From NCBI GenBank assembly GCA_028293465.1, contig JAQGOT010000717.1, positions 1 through 13,846 on the forward strand: a DNA stretch of 13,846 nt, in the 5' to 3' direction. Below, piece by piece: positions 1-7,900 of the stretch (position 1 is its first letter; every line of letters begins with the position of its first letter). The notes below the pieces were generated by a model that saw only the letters and a list, made by a program, of their open reading frames with translations, searched no databases and was not told where the DNA came from. The position numbers were made by a program, and so were the translations under genes. The DNA is from Pedosphaera sp. GTDB lineage: Bacteria > Verrucomicrobiota > Verrucomicrobiia > Limisphaerales > Pedosphaeraceae.

Positions 1-779
1 AGGACACGAATAAATGTTCCTTTTCCACCCCCAGCAGTCCCGCTCAAAATAATTAATTTTTGGGCGTAATTAATTCCAAGTAGGGCCAAACCGCACCAGG
101 TCTGCAATAAGCTCAAATCCTCTTCGCTCAGAGCCGGACGCATTAATTGCTCAAGAAATAATGGGCATTTCGCAGAGCAATCAAAATTCACGCTCAATTT
201 ATTTCGTCGCCGGAATTTGGGGCTGAAAGGCAATAGCTTTTTGTCCTCAATTCGCAATACCCCGTTATTGCAGGTAATGAATTTACAGGATTCATCGGCA
301 AAATAATCAACCGGAACGGCTAATAATCCCTTTGCCCGTTTAATTATTCCGACCAAACTCGCAGAATCCCGCAAATTAAATTCCAGCTTTTTGGTGTCTG
401 TGCCTTCCTTGCAGGCTCGGGCGCATTCTAATAATAGCTGACTGAGCTTGGCGGATAATTCAGCCTCTCGTGTTTCCCCGTAAATGCCCTGATTGGGAAT
501 ATATGTGTAAAACCGATCTTCGGCAGGCATGTAAACCGTTGGCGTTTCTGGCATCCCCTCAGCCCCCAGGCAAGCAGCAAAAAAGTCCTCGCCGATATCC
601 CGCACTACGGGTTTTCCGTCCTTGTTCTTCTCCTCTTGGACCGCTTCCCCGTATTTCTCGGATATTCCGGGGAATTTATTGCTAAAGAATTGCGAGGGAA
701 TATCCGCAATTAATGTTTCACTGGGCATTTTGGCATCCTTTTCGGGGTTTATATTCGGGAAATATTCGGAATTATTCAC
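1..779 (-). CDS. D5/P4-type phage or plasmid helicase (primase C-terminal type), 3' end cut by window
   Basis: Open reading frame without a stop up to the window edge; 259 residues are visible from a GTG start. The last visible residues contain a Walker A motif, GTAGGGKGT (residues 247-255), preceded by the conserved run from LLPFSPKFRRRNKLSVNFD (182-200) to LQTWCGLALLG (225-235). That order is typical of the D5_N/SF3 helicase region of phage P4-type and plasmid primases, which unwind DNA at an element's replication origin. The GTG overlaps the stop of the upstream primase-like gene (GTGA) and has GGAGG about six bases before it. An in-frame ATG at 728, preceded by AAGGA, is an alternative start. 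Residues 1-60 are polar and may be a linker or loader-binding part. Walker B, arginine finger and any C-terminal DNA-binding domain lie outside the window. Confidence 0.85.
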   Translation of the reverse strand, partial: MNNSEYFPNINPEKDAKMPSETLIADIPSQFFSNKFPGISEKYGEAVQEEKNKDGKPVVRDIGEDFFAACLGAEGMPETPTVYMPAEDRFYTYIPNQGIYGETREAELSAKLSQLLLECARACKEGTDTKKLEFNLRDSASLVGIIKRAKGLLAVPVDYFADESCKFITCNNGVLRIEDKKLLPFSPKFRRRNKLSVNFDCSAKCPLFLEQLMRPALSEEDLSLLQTWCGLALLGINYAQKLIILSGTAGGGKGTFIRV

Positions 780-1708
780 AATGCCCCTCCATTTAAATCC
801 AAATAAACCAGAGCTTGGACTTTATCGCCCCGCTTCGCCCCCGCCAAACGGCAGGGCTGGCTAGGCTTGAACATGGCCGGATCACAGCCGAGCGCCGGAA
901 GGATTATTTTCAATTCTGCTTCCACGGCACTGGAAAGCGGAAATTCAAACCACCCGTGCAAACTCTTGCCCGCCGTATCGACAACAGCCCGTAGGCGCAA
1001 AAACTGGCTGACCCATCCGAACACAGCGCAAATTTCAGGTTTGCTCAAATAATCGCTTTCGATCACGAGAAAGCGCCGAGAAGCCACGTTGTCTTTGCTT
1101 CGCGAGAATGCGCCCGGCTTGAATGTGCTTGGACAGGTGAACGAGCCCGGTGCCTCCTTTTCCTTCATCCAATCAGTAACGAGCCGGAAATTGTGTGCGT
1201 GTCCTGGCCCGGAGTCCGCTACATCACCAATCCAAACGATATCCTCCAGCCGAAACAGACTCAGCATTAAGCGCCAGTCCCCTTCCGGCTCGCTCAATAG
1301 CCGCAAAGGAGATTGTTCGAAGAGGTTTGCCGGTTCTGTGTCGTATTTGGCAAGGATTTGAGCTTGAGAGTCTTCGGCTCGCTTCTTGAGTCTCTCAAAC
1401 GAGGCCCTTTCAAGCTGGCGAGCGGTTTCTAGGCCGCTTCGGGCTGTCCTGCTGTGCAGGGTCGCGCTGCACACTGTCCCGCTTGCTAGGGCGCTTCTAA
1501 AGCGCCGGTTGGCGCTCTCGATTTGGTCCCGGCAGGACGTGTGAAAGCAATGCACAGTGGGAACACCCGAAACAAAAACCGTGCAATCCACGCTTTTTGT
1601 TGGCCGGGTATGCAGCGAACGCCCAGGACAGGAGCAATAGCCGCGTTCGGTGTCTATCCACTCCACCGCCCCAAAAAGCGTTTCCGCCAATTCCTTGGGT
1701 GTTTTCAT
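776..1708 (-). CDS. Zinc-binding, primase-like (AEP/PrimPol-like) element protein
   Basis: 310 residues. The N-terminus has a cluster of possible zinc ligands: C25, C27, H33, C42, C54, H56 and C59, ending in the motif CFHTSC, similar to the zinc ribbons at the front of phage primases. The C-terminal half (about 195-305) has FLVIESDYL (213-221), GKSLHGWF (247-254) and FKPSQPCRLAGAKR (280-293). I read these as a divergent archaeo-eukaryotic primase set: acidic residues E217/D219, S-x-H at H251, and a basic motif at R287. The middle (150-200) holds W, D, H and R-rich motifs. Its start overlaps the HTH gene stop (ATGA) and no Shine-Dalgarno is seen, so it is probably translated by coupling. Its stop overlaps the helicase start. 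Together the two proteins would prime and open DNA for element replication. Assignment to AEP is motif-based inference. Confidence 0.72.
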   Translation of the reverse strand: MKTPKELAETLFGAVEWIDTERGYCSCPGRSLHTRPTKSVDCTVFVSGVPTVHCFHTSCRDQIESANRRFRSALASGTVCSATLHSRTARSGLETARQLERASFERLKKRAEDSQAQILAKYDTEPANLFEQSPLRLLSEPEGDWRLMLSLFRLEDIVWIGDVADSGPGHAHNFRLVTDWMKEKEAPGSFTCPSTFKPGAFSRSKDNVASRRFLVIESDYLSKPEICAVFGWVSQFLRLRAVVDTAGKSLHGWFEFPLSSAVEAELKIILPALGCDPAMFKPSQPCRLAGAKRGDKVQALVYLDLNGGAL

Positions 1709-1932
1709 TGGAGGGAGGTTTTAAGGAATCTTTCGATTTCCGAGGTGGGGATGAGCTTATGCCGGAGGGCGGTTGAGCTTCGAAGCAGACCGCGTTTAAG
1801 CAGTCTGTGGATCGTGATATAGGAAACGCCAAGAATTTTGGCGGTTTCCTGCATTGTGTAAGCCAGCCGCGGAAGCGGTTGGTCCCTGTTTTCTGATGTT
1901 TGATTAGGCAATATGTTGTTCATACTGCCCAT
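1705..1932 (-). CDS. Excisionase/AlpA-like HTH DNA-binding protein
   Basis: 75 residues with one recognisable domain: a MerR/excisionase-type helix-turn-helix (HTH_17) from about residue 25 to 72. The pattern is TMQETAKILGVSYITIHRLLKRGLL, then a wing and EIERFL. Proteins of this family either bend DNA to direct excision by a tyrosine integrase (Xis) or activate element genes (AlpA in P4-like elements). It lies between the integrase pair and the replication genes, as in satellite elements, and overlaps the primase-like gene by ATGA. A second in-frame ATG at 1923 may be the real start, because a TATAAA box ends only three bases before the first ATG; if that box is used, the first ATG would not be transcribed. 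Role as excisionase versus activator cannot be decided here. Confidence 0.85.
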   Translation of the reverse strand: MGSMNNILPNQTSENRDQPLPRLAYTMQETAKILGVSYITIHRLLKRGLLRSSTALRHKLIPTSEIERFLKTSLQ

Positions 1933-1934
1933 CT

Positions 1935-1941
1935 ATTTATA
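1935..1941 (-). promoter_or_regulatory. Candidate -10 box for the HTH-primase-helicase operon
   Basis: TATAAAT on the minus strand directly before the HTH gene. No convincing -35 lies 16-18 bases upstream, so activation by a bound regulator or a weak promoter is possible. A GAGGGG stretch lies just upstream of the box. Confidence 0.3.
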
Positions 1942-1968
1942 CCCCTCTTTTTCTCAAAGCTACGAGTG

Positions 1969-1987
1969 TACTAATGGCTCATTAGTA
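1969..1987. repeat. Perfect inverted repeat, likely operator, in the HTH operon leader region
   Basis: TACTAATGgctCATTAGTA: 8-bp perfect arms around a 3-base centre. It sits in the 67-bp gap between the hypothetical gene and the HTH gene, about 28 bases upstream of the TATAAAT box. No T-run follows, so it is not a terminator. A binding site for a dimeric regulator of the element is the most natural reading (inference). Confidence 0.45.
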
Positions 1988-1999
1988 AATGCGAATTTA

Positions 2000-2674
2000 T
2001 TAAACGATGATTAAAAAATTCGGGTACATCTCAGAAAAAAGCCAAGGATCAAGCCGTTGCCTTTCCTTTTGCACTGCGTCAAACAGCTTCCTTGAAAGGA
2101 TTTTCCCTTGTTTTTTCGCTACGCTAATCGCCGATCTTTCTGAATCGGAGCAAATCTGGGTTTCGCATTCCTGTAAATCTAACAACTCGTGACTACGCCA
2201 AGAGACTGGACGGTTTTTGCGGCCTTGGTTTTTCTTGGGCGGTTTGACACCTTGGGTAAAACGCACGCCGTGAATATACTGGAGGAATGATGCCGATAGC
2301 TCCGCATCGGAGCAATTCAAGTTCCATTGGAGAAGCGCATCGGAGCGTGTCCACCCGTCCTCGGTTCCCTGCCCTTCGCGAAGGGCATTCCTGAATGGAC
2401 CAGGGCGAAATACGTCTTCAAGGCTGGGCAGTATCTGCCGTTCAAAATCCGCCAGCCTCCCAAAAGATGGTAAATTGACTTTTCGATTTACTCTCCGAAT
2501 GAGTTCATAACCCCAAGCAAAACGCTCTATTACATTCTTCCAATTTGCTCCGAGGGGATGAGGCATTCCCCAGATTTTCATATTTTCTTCCCGTGTCCTG
2601 TGGTACTTCGCATCCTTCCACCACCAGCCATATTTATTGGCAAGGTCAGACGCTTCTTTCCCCTTCCCACTCAT
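2000..2674 (-). CDS. Hypothetical protein coupled to the integrase
   Basis: 224 residues, soluble and basic, no signal peptide or membrane segment. I do not recognise the family. Visible features are a W-rich start (GWWWKDAKYH, 16-25), a central segment with WNLNCSDAEL, a basic stretch PPKKNQGRKNRPVSWRSH, and a charged C-terminal part that could be helical. Its ATG overlaps the integrase stop (ATGA), so the two are almost certainly co-translated from the integrase promoter. That makes a role with the integrase or in element establishment plausible, but no function can be assigned. The stop lies just before the palindrome that precedes the next operon. Confidence 0.7.
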   Translation of the reverse strand: MSGKGKEASDLANKYGWWWKDAKYHRTREENMKIWGMPHPLGANWKNVIERFAWGYELIRRVNRKVNLPSFGRLADFERQILPSLEDVFRPGPFRNALREGQGTEDGWTRSDALLQWNLNCSDAELSASFLQYIHGVRFTQGVKPPKKNQGRKNRPVSWRSHELLDLQECETQICSDSERSAISVAKKQGKILSRKLFDAVQKERQRLDPWLFSEMYPNFLIIV

Positions 2675-3834
2675 GCTATGTGCGCTCCCTCGGTGTTTAA
2701 AACATTTTCTCGCCTAATATTTGAGAAGCTCACTTTTTGCGCCATCGCGGTAGAATGGTGATCTCGCAAATGCCCGTAAACGCGCATCGCCAAAGCCCCC
2801 CCGTCTTTGTGCCCAAGCCAACGTGAAACGGTTGGAATATCCACGCCTGATTCAATGCAGCGAGTCGCAAACAAATGACGCAAATCGTGATGTGTAATAC
2901 GAGTCATCCCAACCGCCTTCGCCGCCCTGTCCATTGCTTTCTGGCATTCGTGGACGTTCATTACTTGCGCGCTCAACGGTTCGTCCGGTTGCAACGCTCT
3001 CAGCCGCTTCAGAAGCTGCGTCATCTCTGATATCATCGGAACTCGTCTTGGCTCTCCACTGCCCTTGGTGCCTGTTTCCGGTTCCCCCCGGACCGTGATA
3101 ATACTGTTTTTAAAGTCGCAGTCCCCCCAAGTTATGAATTTCGCTTCTGTCACCCGGAAACCACCAAAGGCTAGAAACCGGACGAGATTAGCGCAAGGCT
3201 TAGAAAACCCACTTCCGCTGGTCTCAATTTCTTTAACGAATGCCTCAAACTGCTCCGGCTCGGGCAGTCGAAGGGTCTTGGCGCGTTCCGTGGCTCGCTT
3301 GACGGCACGAACCGGGTTGTCATACCGCGCCCCGGATTCGATGCCGATTTCGATAATGTTTTTGAGAATTCCCAGACTGTGATTAAACGTGGTGGCTCCC
3401 AGTTCCTTCCCAAAACCCGTTGCCCAAGTCAGGCACTCGGCTTTTGTGATCCGAGCTAAGTCCTGTTTTTCCAAACCCGGCCATGACTTCAAAATCGAAG
3501 CAATCCTTTCCTGATGGTAGGTCTTTGTTCTTGGCTTCAAATCGCGTGAATTCTCGATCCGTTGCTTGTAAACCGCCAAGGCATCGCCGAAACACATACG
3601 CCCCTTCATAACGGCTTCGATACTCCCCGCCTTTTGGCGTTCCTTTTTTACCTCATCCCCCAGGCGCATCTGTGCTACTGTTACCCGGTCGGTTTTGAGG
3701 CTTCGCCAAACAAGCTTGCCCTTTACCCGGAATCGTGCATAAAACATTCCTGATGGAACGTAGCGAACTAGGTTTGAATACTGAGTTTTTTGCCAGATTG
3801 GCTCTGGCTTTTTCTCACTTTGGCTCTTGTTCAT
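2671..3834 (-). CDS. int: Tyrosine recombinase / integrase of the element
   Basis: 387 residues from the ATG at 3834. The N-terminal part (about 15-60) is an arm-binding-like segment (GMFYARFRVKGK, WRSLKT). A SAM-like core-binding domain follows (about 80-180), then the catalytic domain with all expected residues: R227 in FGGFRVTE, K257, H316 and R319 in HHDLRH, H342 in LGHKDG, and nucleophile Y353 in RVYGHL. It is therefore likely active, cutting and joining the element at its attachment site, presumably the adjacent tRNA-Arg. An upstream in-frame TTG at 3870 would add 12 residues but coincides with the -35 box of a good promoter, so I reject it. There is no Shine-Dalgarno; the mRNA may be leaderless. 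The last bases overlap the next gene start. Confidence 0.95.
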   Translation of the reverse strand: MNKSQSEKKPEPIWQKTQYSNLVRYVPSGMFYARFRVKGKLVWRSLKTDRVTVAQMRLGDEVKKERQKAGSIEAVMKGRMCFGDALAVYKQRIENSRDLKPRTKTYHQERIASILKSWPGLEKQDLARITKAECLTWATGFGKELGATTFNHSLGILKNIIEIGIESGARYDNPVRAVKRATERAKTLRLPEPEQFEAFVKEIETSGSGFSKPCANLVRFLAFGGFRVTEAKFITWGDCDFKNSIITVRGEPETGTKGSGEPRRVPMISEMTQLLKRLRALQPDEPLSAQVMNVHECQKAMDRAAKAVGMTRITHHDLRHLFATRCIESGVDIPTVSRWLGHKDGGALAMRVYGHLRDHHSTAMAQKVSFSNIRRENVLNTEGAHIA

Positions 3835-3840
3835 TGCCGG

Positions 3841-3870
3841 AGTATAGAAAACCAGTATATAAACCGTCAA
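3841..3870 (-). promoter_or_regulatory. Integrase promoter, apparently leaderless
   Basis: On the minus strand TTGACG (3870-3865), an 18-base spacer, then TATACT (3846-3841), both close to the sigma70 consensus. Six bases separate the -10 box from the ATG at 3834, so transcription would start at or next to the A of the start codon. Confidence 0.55.
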
Positions 3871-3882
3871 GTTCCCACTTTT

Positions 3883-3903
3883 CTTACGCTTGTAAGTAGC
3901 GTA
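3883..3903. repeat. Nested inverted repeats between integrase and tRNA; candidate recombinase or Xis site
   Basis: Two overlapping inverted repeats: CTTACgcttGTAAG (3883-3896) and TACGCTtgtaagtAGCGTA (3885-3903), the latter with 6-bp arms and a 7-bp centre. That arm and spacer layout is like a tyrosine recombinase core site, and the place, 14 bases from the tRNA, fits an attachment region. It may instead be an arm-type or excisionase site, or a regulator site for the tRNA promoter. Confidence 0.42.
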
Positions 3904-3916
3904 TTGATAATTGTTT

Positions 3917-3993
3917 GCGCCCGTAGCTCAGTTGGATAGAGCACCTGCCTTCTAAGCCGGTGGTCGTGCGTTCGAATCGCACCGGGCGCACCA
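3917..3993 (+). tRNA. tRNA-Arg (anticodon TCT)
   Basis: 77 bases including an encoded CCA. The acceptor stem GCGCCCG pairs with CGGGCGC (3983-3989). D-stem GCTC/GAGC, anticodon loop CTTCTAA (3949-3955) with anticodon TCT at 3951-3953, and T-arm GTGCG-TTCGAAT-CGCAC are all intact. It reads AGA codons. One flaw: the anticodon stem CCTGC/GCCGG has a T-C mismatch at positions 29-41 (bases 3946 and 3958). Upstream, GATAAT at 3906-3911 is the only -10-like hexamer, and it is too close for a normal leader, so its promoter is unclear. It is the likely integration target of the element on its left. Confidence 0.97.
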
Positions 3994-4030
3994 TTTTCCA
4001 GTCCGTCTTAAGCGCGCCAAACCATCATCC

Positions 4031-4918
4031 ATGCTAACCCTCGAATACCTCGCCGATTTGCTCGCCCAACACCGCTCCGCCGGCCAGGCCCGCGTGAAGG
4101 AATTCCGTATCGGCGACCAGGCCTTCGCCTTCAACTCCAGGCCCGCCGTCATGGGCGTGGTCAATCTTTCCACTGATTCCTGGTATCGCGAGAGCGTTTG
4201 CCTCTCCGCCGAACAAGCCATCCAGCGCGGCAAGGTCCAGCACGAGCAGGGTGCGGACATCATCGACGTCGGCGCTGAATCCACCCTCGCCCACGCCGCC
4301 CGGGTGGACGATGCCGGCCAGAACAGCAAGCTCCTGCCGGTCATTCGCGGCCTGCGCGCGGCCAACATCCTGGTCTCGGTGGAAACGTATCAACCCGCCG
4401 TGACCCGCGCCTGCCTCGAAGCCGGGGCCAACATTTTGAACCTCACCGGCACCGACCGCAGTGATGAACTCTTCCGCATGGTCGCCGCGCACGACGCCGC
4501 CGTGATCATCTGTTACGTCCAGGGCAAGAACGTCCGCGAAGTGGGCGATTTCAACTTCACCGCCGACTCCACGGCGATGATGCGCGACTACTTCGCCCGT
4601 CAAATTGAGATCGCCCAGCGCAACGGCGTGGAAAAAATCTTCATCGATCCCGGCCTCGGCTTCTACTACCGCAACCTGCAGGACAGCGCCATCCGCGTGC
4701 GTCACCAGATGACCACCTTCCTGAATACCTTCCGCCTCCGGGAGCTTGGCTTTCCCACCTGCCACGCCCTGCCCCATGCATTCGAGTATTTCGGCGACGA
4801 AGTCCGCTCCGCCGAACCTTTCTTCGCCGTGCTCGCCGCCTTGGGTAAGACCGATCTGTTCCGCACCCACGAAGTCCCCCGCATCCGCGCCGTGCTGAAA
4901 ACCCTGAAAAACTTCTGA
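4031..4918 (+). CDS. Dihydropteroate synthase-like protein (pterin-binding fold), divergent
   Basis: 295 residues. The pterin-binding TIM-barrel motifs of DHPS appear in order: VMGVVNLSTDS (40-50), GADIIDVGAEST (74-85), VSVETYQPAV (115-124), AGANILNLTG (131-140), IFIDPGLGF (203-211) and RTHEV (278-282). True DHPS joins p-aminobenzoate to a pterin pyrophosphate in folate synthesis and needs an S-R-K loop after strand 7 and a K in DPGIGFGK. Here the first is replaced by GFPTCHALPHAFEYF (240-254) and the second by GFYYR. A pterin-type ligand may still bind, but PABA condensation is doubtful. The start has no Shine-Dalgarno and lies 37 bases after the tRNA, so read-through from the tRNA promoter is possible. 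It converges with the next gene across 20 bases. Confidence 0.85.
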   Translation: MLTLEYLADLLAQHRSAGQARVKEFRIGDQAFAFNSRPAVMGVVNLSTDSWYRESVCLSAEQAIQRGKVQHEQGADIIDVGAESTLAHAARVDDAGQNSKLLPVIRGLRAANILVSVETYQPAVTRACLEAGANILNLTGTDRSDELFRMVAAHDAAVIICYVQGKNVREVGDFNFTADSTAMMRDYFARQIEIAQRNGVEKIFIDPGLGFYYRNLQDSAIRVRHQMTTFLNTFRLRELGFPTCHALPHAFEYFGDEVRSAEPFFAVLAALGKTDLFRTHEVPRIRAVLKTLKNF

Positions 4919-4938
4919 TCCCTTCCTAATGGGTGCTC

Positions 4939-7900
4939 TTAGTTTTTCGTGCGATAGAAGCGCGTCGGCGAATTCGTCACTGGGTCGATCACTTCGAAAA
5001 TTCCGTTCGTGCGAGTCACCACGAGATCAAGCCAGTTGCTGAAATCCGAGCTGCCCTGCATGACAAAGTTTCCAGGATCAACGTTCAGTTGAAATTGCCG
5101 GTGATTGGCCGGCAACACGGCCCAGGCGTTAATCCTCGGCGGCGGGTTCTGCACCAGGATTTGCAAAGCGACCACACCATTTTGGGTGTCGAGCGCCACA
5201 ATCCGCGTGCCGTCCGTGTCCACTCCTCCGCCAAAGTTGGAATTGCTGCTGTTCGTGCCGGAGCCGAAAGGCAGAAAATAAAAATTCGAAACCACCAACG
5301 GCGAGGCGGGGGAGGAGATGTCGTAAACTTTCACGCCATGCCCGGAGTTGCTGGCGGTGTTATCGTCGATAACGCCGGCGATCAGGCTGTAATTCGTGAC
5401 CAGAGAAATGGCGAGCATGTTCACATCCAGCGGCGCAATGCCGCTGGATGTCGATGCGCTGCCGGCGGCGACATTATAATTGTAAATGTTGCACGCATTG
5501 ACGCCGCGATTTTTGCTGTAAAAAGTGCCGGCCCCGAGCAAGTGCAGGCCGCGCGAAAACTCGCCCGCCGGCACCACGGCATCCGGATTGATCATGTTCG
5601 CGACGAAATTTGTGCCGTCGCCGGTGGTGAACAAAACGGCGTTCGTCGCGCCGGAACCTGAAGCCACAATGCGAGTGTTTACGCCTGCGCCCGTGACGGA
5701 AAAGCTGTCTCCCCAACGCACCGTTGTGCCGCCGCCGGGAGCGCCGGAATAAGCCACGGTTGCCGTCGCTCCTTCGCCAGACCAACGGTAAATGACAAAT
5801 GGCGACGTGCCGCTCGCAGTGGTGAGGTTGGCACCGTAAATCACACCATCATCGGCGACATCGATTTTGTTCAGCAGAAAAGTGGCCGGACTGCTGACGC
5901 CGCCCGTGTTCATGGTGCCAACCTGAGTGCCGGTGTTGCCATCGAGCACAAAAATTCCGAGGCCGCCCGAAATCAGCGCTGAACGACTGACCAGCAACAC
6001 ATGGCCGGTAAGCGGATTGATACAGATGCCGCGCTCGGTATTGTTGGAAGTCACGTAAGTGCGCGAACCGGCCTGGATGTTCCAGATGTTCGTGAGCTGG
6101 ATCGTGGGACGGGCGGTCAGCACGATCAGTGCAGCGTTGGAACTCAACACAGAACCAAAGCTGTTGCTCACCGTCACGGAATAACTTCCTCCGTTGGAAT
6201 ATTGAGCGGGGTTCAATGTCAGGCTGTTGGAGCCGGCGCCGGAAATGGCGACGCCATTGAAACGCCAGTAGTAACTGAGAGGAGCAGAACCCGCTGCCGT
6301 CACCGAGAAGGTGGCGCTGTTGCTTATGACGACCGTCTGGTTCTGTGGCTGCCCCGCAATCACCGGCGCAGGATTCGTAAACGTGCTGGCACTCGCCTGG
6401 GCTGAATTGGCCGAAGCACCAACAGCATTCGTGGCGCGCACAACGTAATAATACGCCGTAGCACCGGCTAAACCAGTGTTCGGATATCCGACGGAGTTGG
6501 CAGCGAGTGTGGCGATGTCCGTGTAGGGTCCGCCGGAAACAGTGCCGCGCGCGACCACAACACCGGTTTCGTTTGTCGCATTGTCCGTCCAGGCAAGATT
6601 GATCTGCGAAGCGCTCACCGCCGTTGCGATCAAACCACTCGGCGCGGCAACTGGCGCGCCACGGTTGAGCAGGAGATCGTAGCGGACGATGTCGCCCGCC
6701 AAAGCGATGGCATTGGTTGTCTGAGGAGTTGTTCCGACTTTGCTCGCGGTCACTGAATGTGCCGTGCCGCCGGCTGTGGCGGGAACAAGCGTGGCGATGT
6801 AATAGCCGTTGCCGTCCGTCTTCACAGCCGGACCGCCGGTCACCGTCACCGTGGCGTCGTCCACATAGAGGCCGGTGTTGTTGTCTTTGACGCGTCCCCA
6901 CACGATGCCTTCGGTGGCGGTGGCGGGATCGCGCCAGGGCATGGGGGGAGTGGAAACGACGTTGGTGTAAACATTCGCGGCAGCATAGGCCCACCAGTCA
7001 CCATTATAAGGGCTTGAATTGTTGGCGACGGCATAAGAATAGATCGCGTTGCCCTTGAGTCCCAGGCTGCGGGTATAATTGATCATGTTGGCAATGGTGC
7101 CATCGGTGTTGAGGTAGGCACCGATGCCGGGGAAGATCTGCCGGTTATACTGCCAGCACGAAATGCTGCGGTCGGCCCACGTGTTGAACGTGCTGCTGCT
7201 GTAAGTCTGGGGAATCACGGCATCCACCCAACCGTTTTGCAGCATGCCGGCCCAATCGCAGAAATAGGTGTAGGGGACGGACCCAACGAAGTTGCAGGAA
7301 GCCGGCACCGGGCTGTAGGCCAGGGCCGCCGTGGTGTGGCGCAACGGCTGGCGGGGATTGGTTTTGATGGCTTGCATCTCAGCTTGAACGCGGGCCATGA
7401 GTTCGTTCTTGTAACGGCGGCGATAGTTGGCCCAGGCGGTGTCGGTATTGGACGGGGTGCCGACCGCGCCGGTGTTGATGCGGTAACGGGCGAGGCCGGA
7501 ACGAGGATAATCGGCTTGGCTGGAAGCGGGGTACCCGAAACCCGCAGTGTAACCCGCGCCGTTAAGCTCGTCGTCCCAGTTGATGCCATCAATCGGATAG
7601 GTGGTGACCAGTTCGCGCACGATGCTGACGATGTATTCCTGCACATCGGGAGAACCCATATCAAGAGCGTAATTACCGTCGACGAGCACGGGGGCACCGC
7701 CTTCGCTATTGGCCAGCGGCGCGATAAACCATTCGGGGTGACTGGCCAGGGTGGCGTTGTTGAGGGGCGGGAAACTGCTGGAGACGCGATACATCGCGGC
7801 GCCGCTGCCGCCAAGCCAGGCGTGGACTTCGATTCCGTTCGCGTGCGCTTGCTGGCAGAGATACGCGAGCGGGTCGAAATTGGCTTTAACGCGGCTCGAC

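Larger units (their letters stand above)
1..3916 (-). mobile_element. Right end of a tRNA-Arg-associated integrative element (satellite-like), left end outside window
   Basis: Five minus-strand genes run away from the tRNA gene: tyrosine integrase, hypothetical protein, excisionase-like HTH, zinc-binding primase-like protein and D5/P4-type helicase. Integrase next to a tRNA, followed by a small HTH regulator and a primase-helicase pair, is the known core of P4-like satellites, PICIs and related integrative elements. The helicase part uses many AT-ending codons (TTA, AAT, ATT), unlike the GC-ending codons of the chromosomal genes after the tRNA, which fits horizontal origin. No capsid, terminase or conjugation gene is visible, but the element is cut at the left edge, so its class is an inference. 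The right boundary is placed at the tRNA 5' end and may lie inside the tRNA. Confidence 0.72.

Noticed and set aside
3835..3870. TTG start extending the integrase by 12 residues
   Set aside because: TTG is part of the -35 box; the ATG at 3834 is the better start.
4034..4870. 278-codon minus-strand ORF opposite the DHPS-like gene
   Set aside because: Low-complexity G, A, E and V-rich translation, antisense to a gene with clear family motifs.
5849..6994. 381-codon minus-strand ORF inside the glycosylhydrolase gene
   Set aside because: R, H and C-rich frame-shadow of the Fn3 and Ig region.
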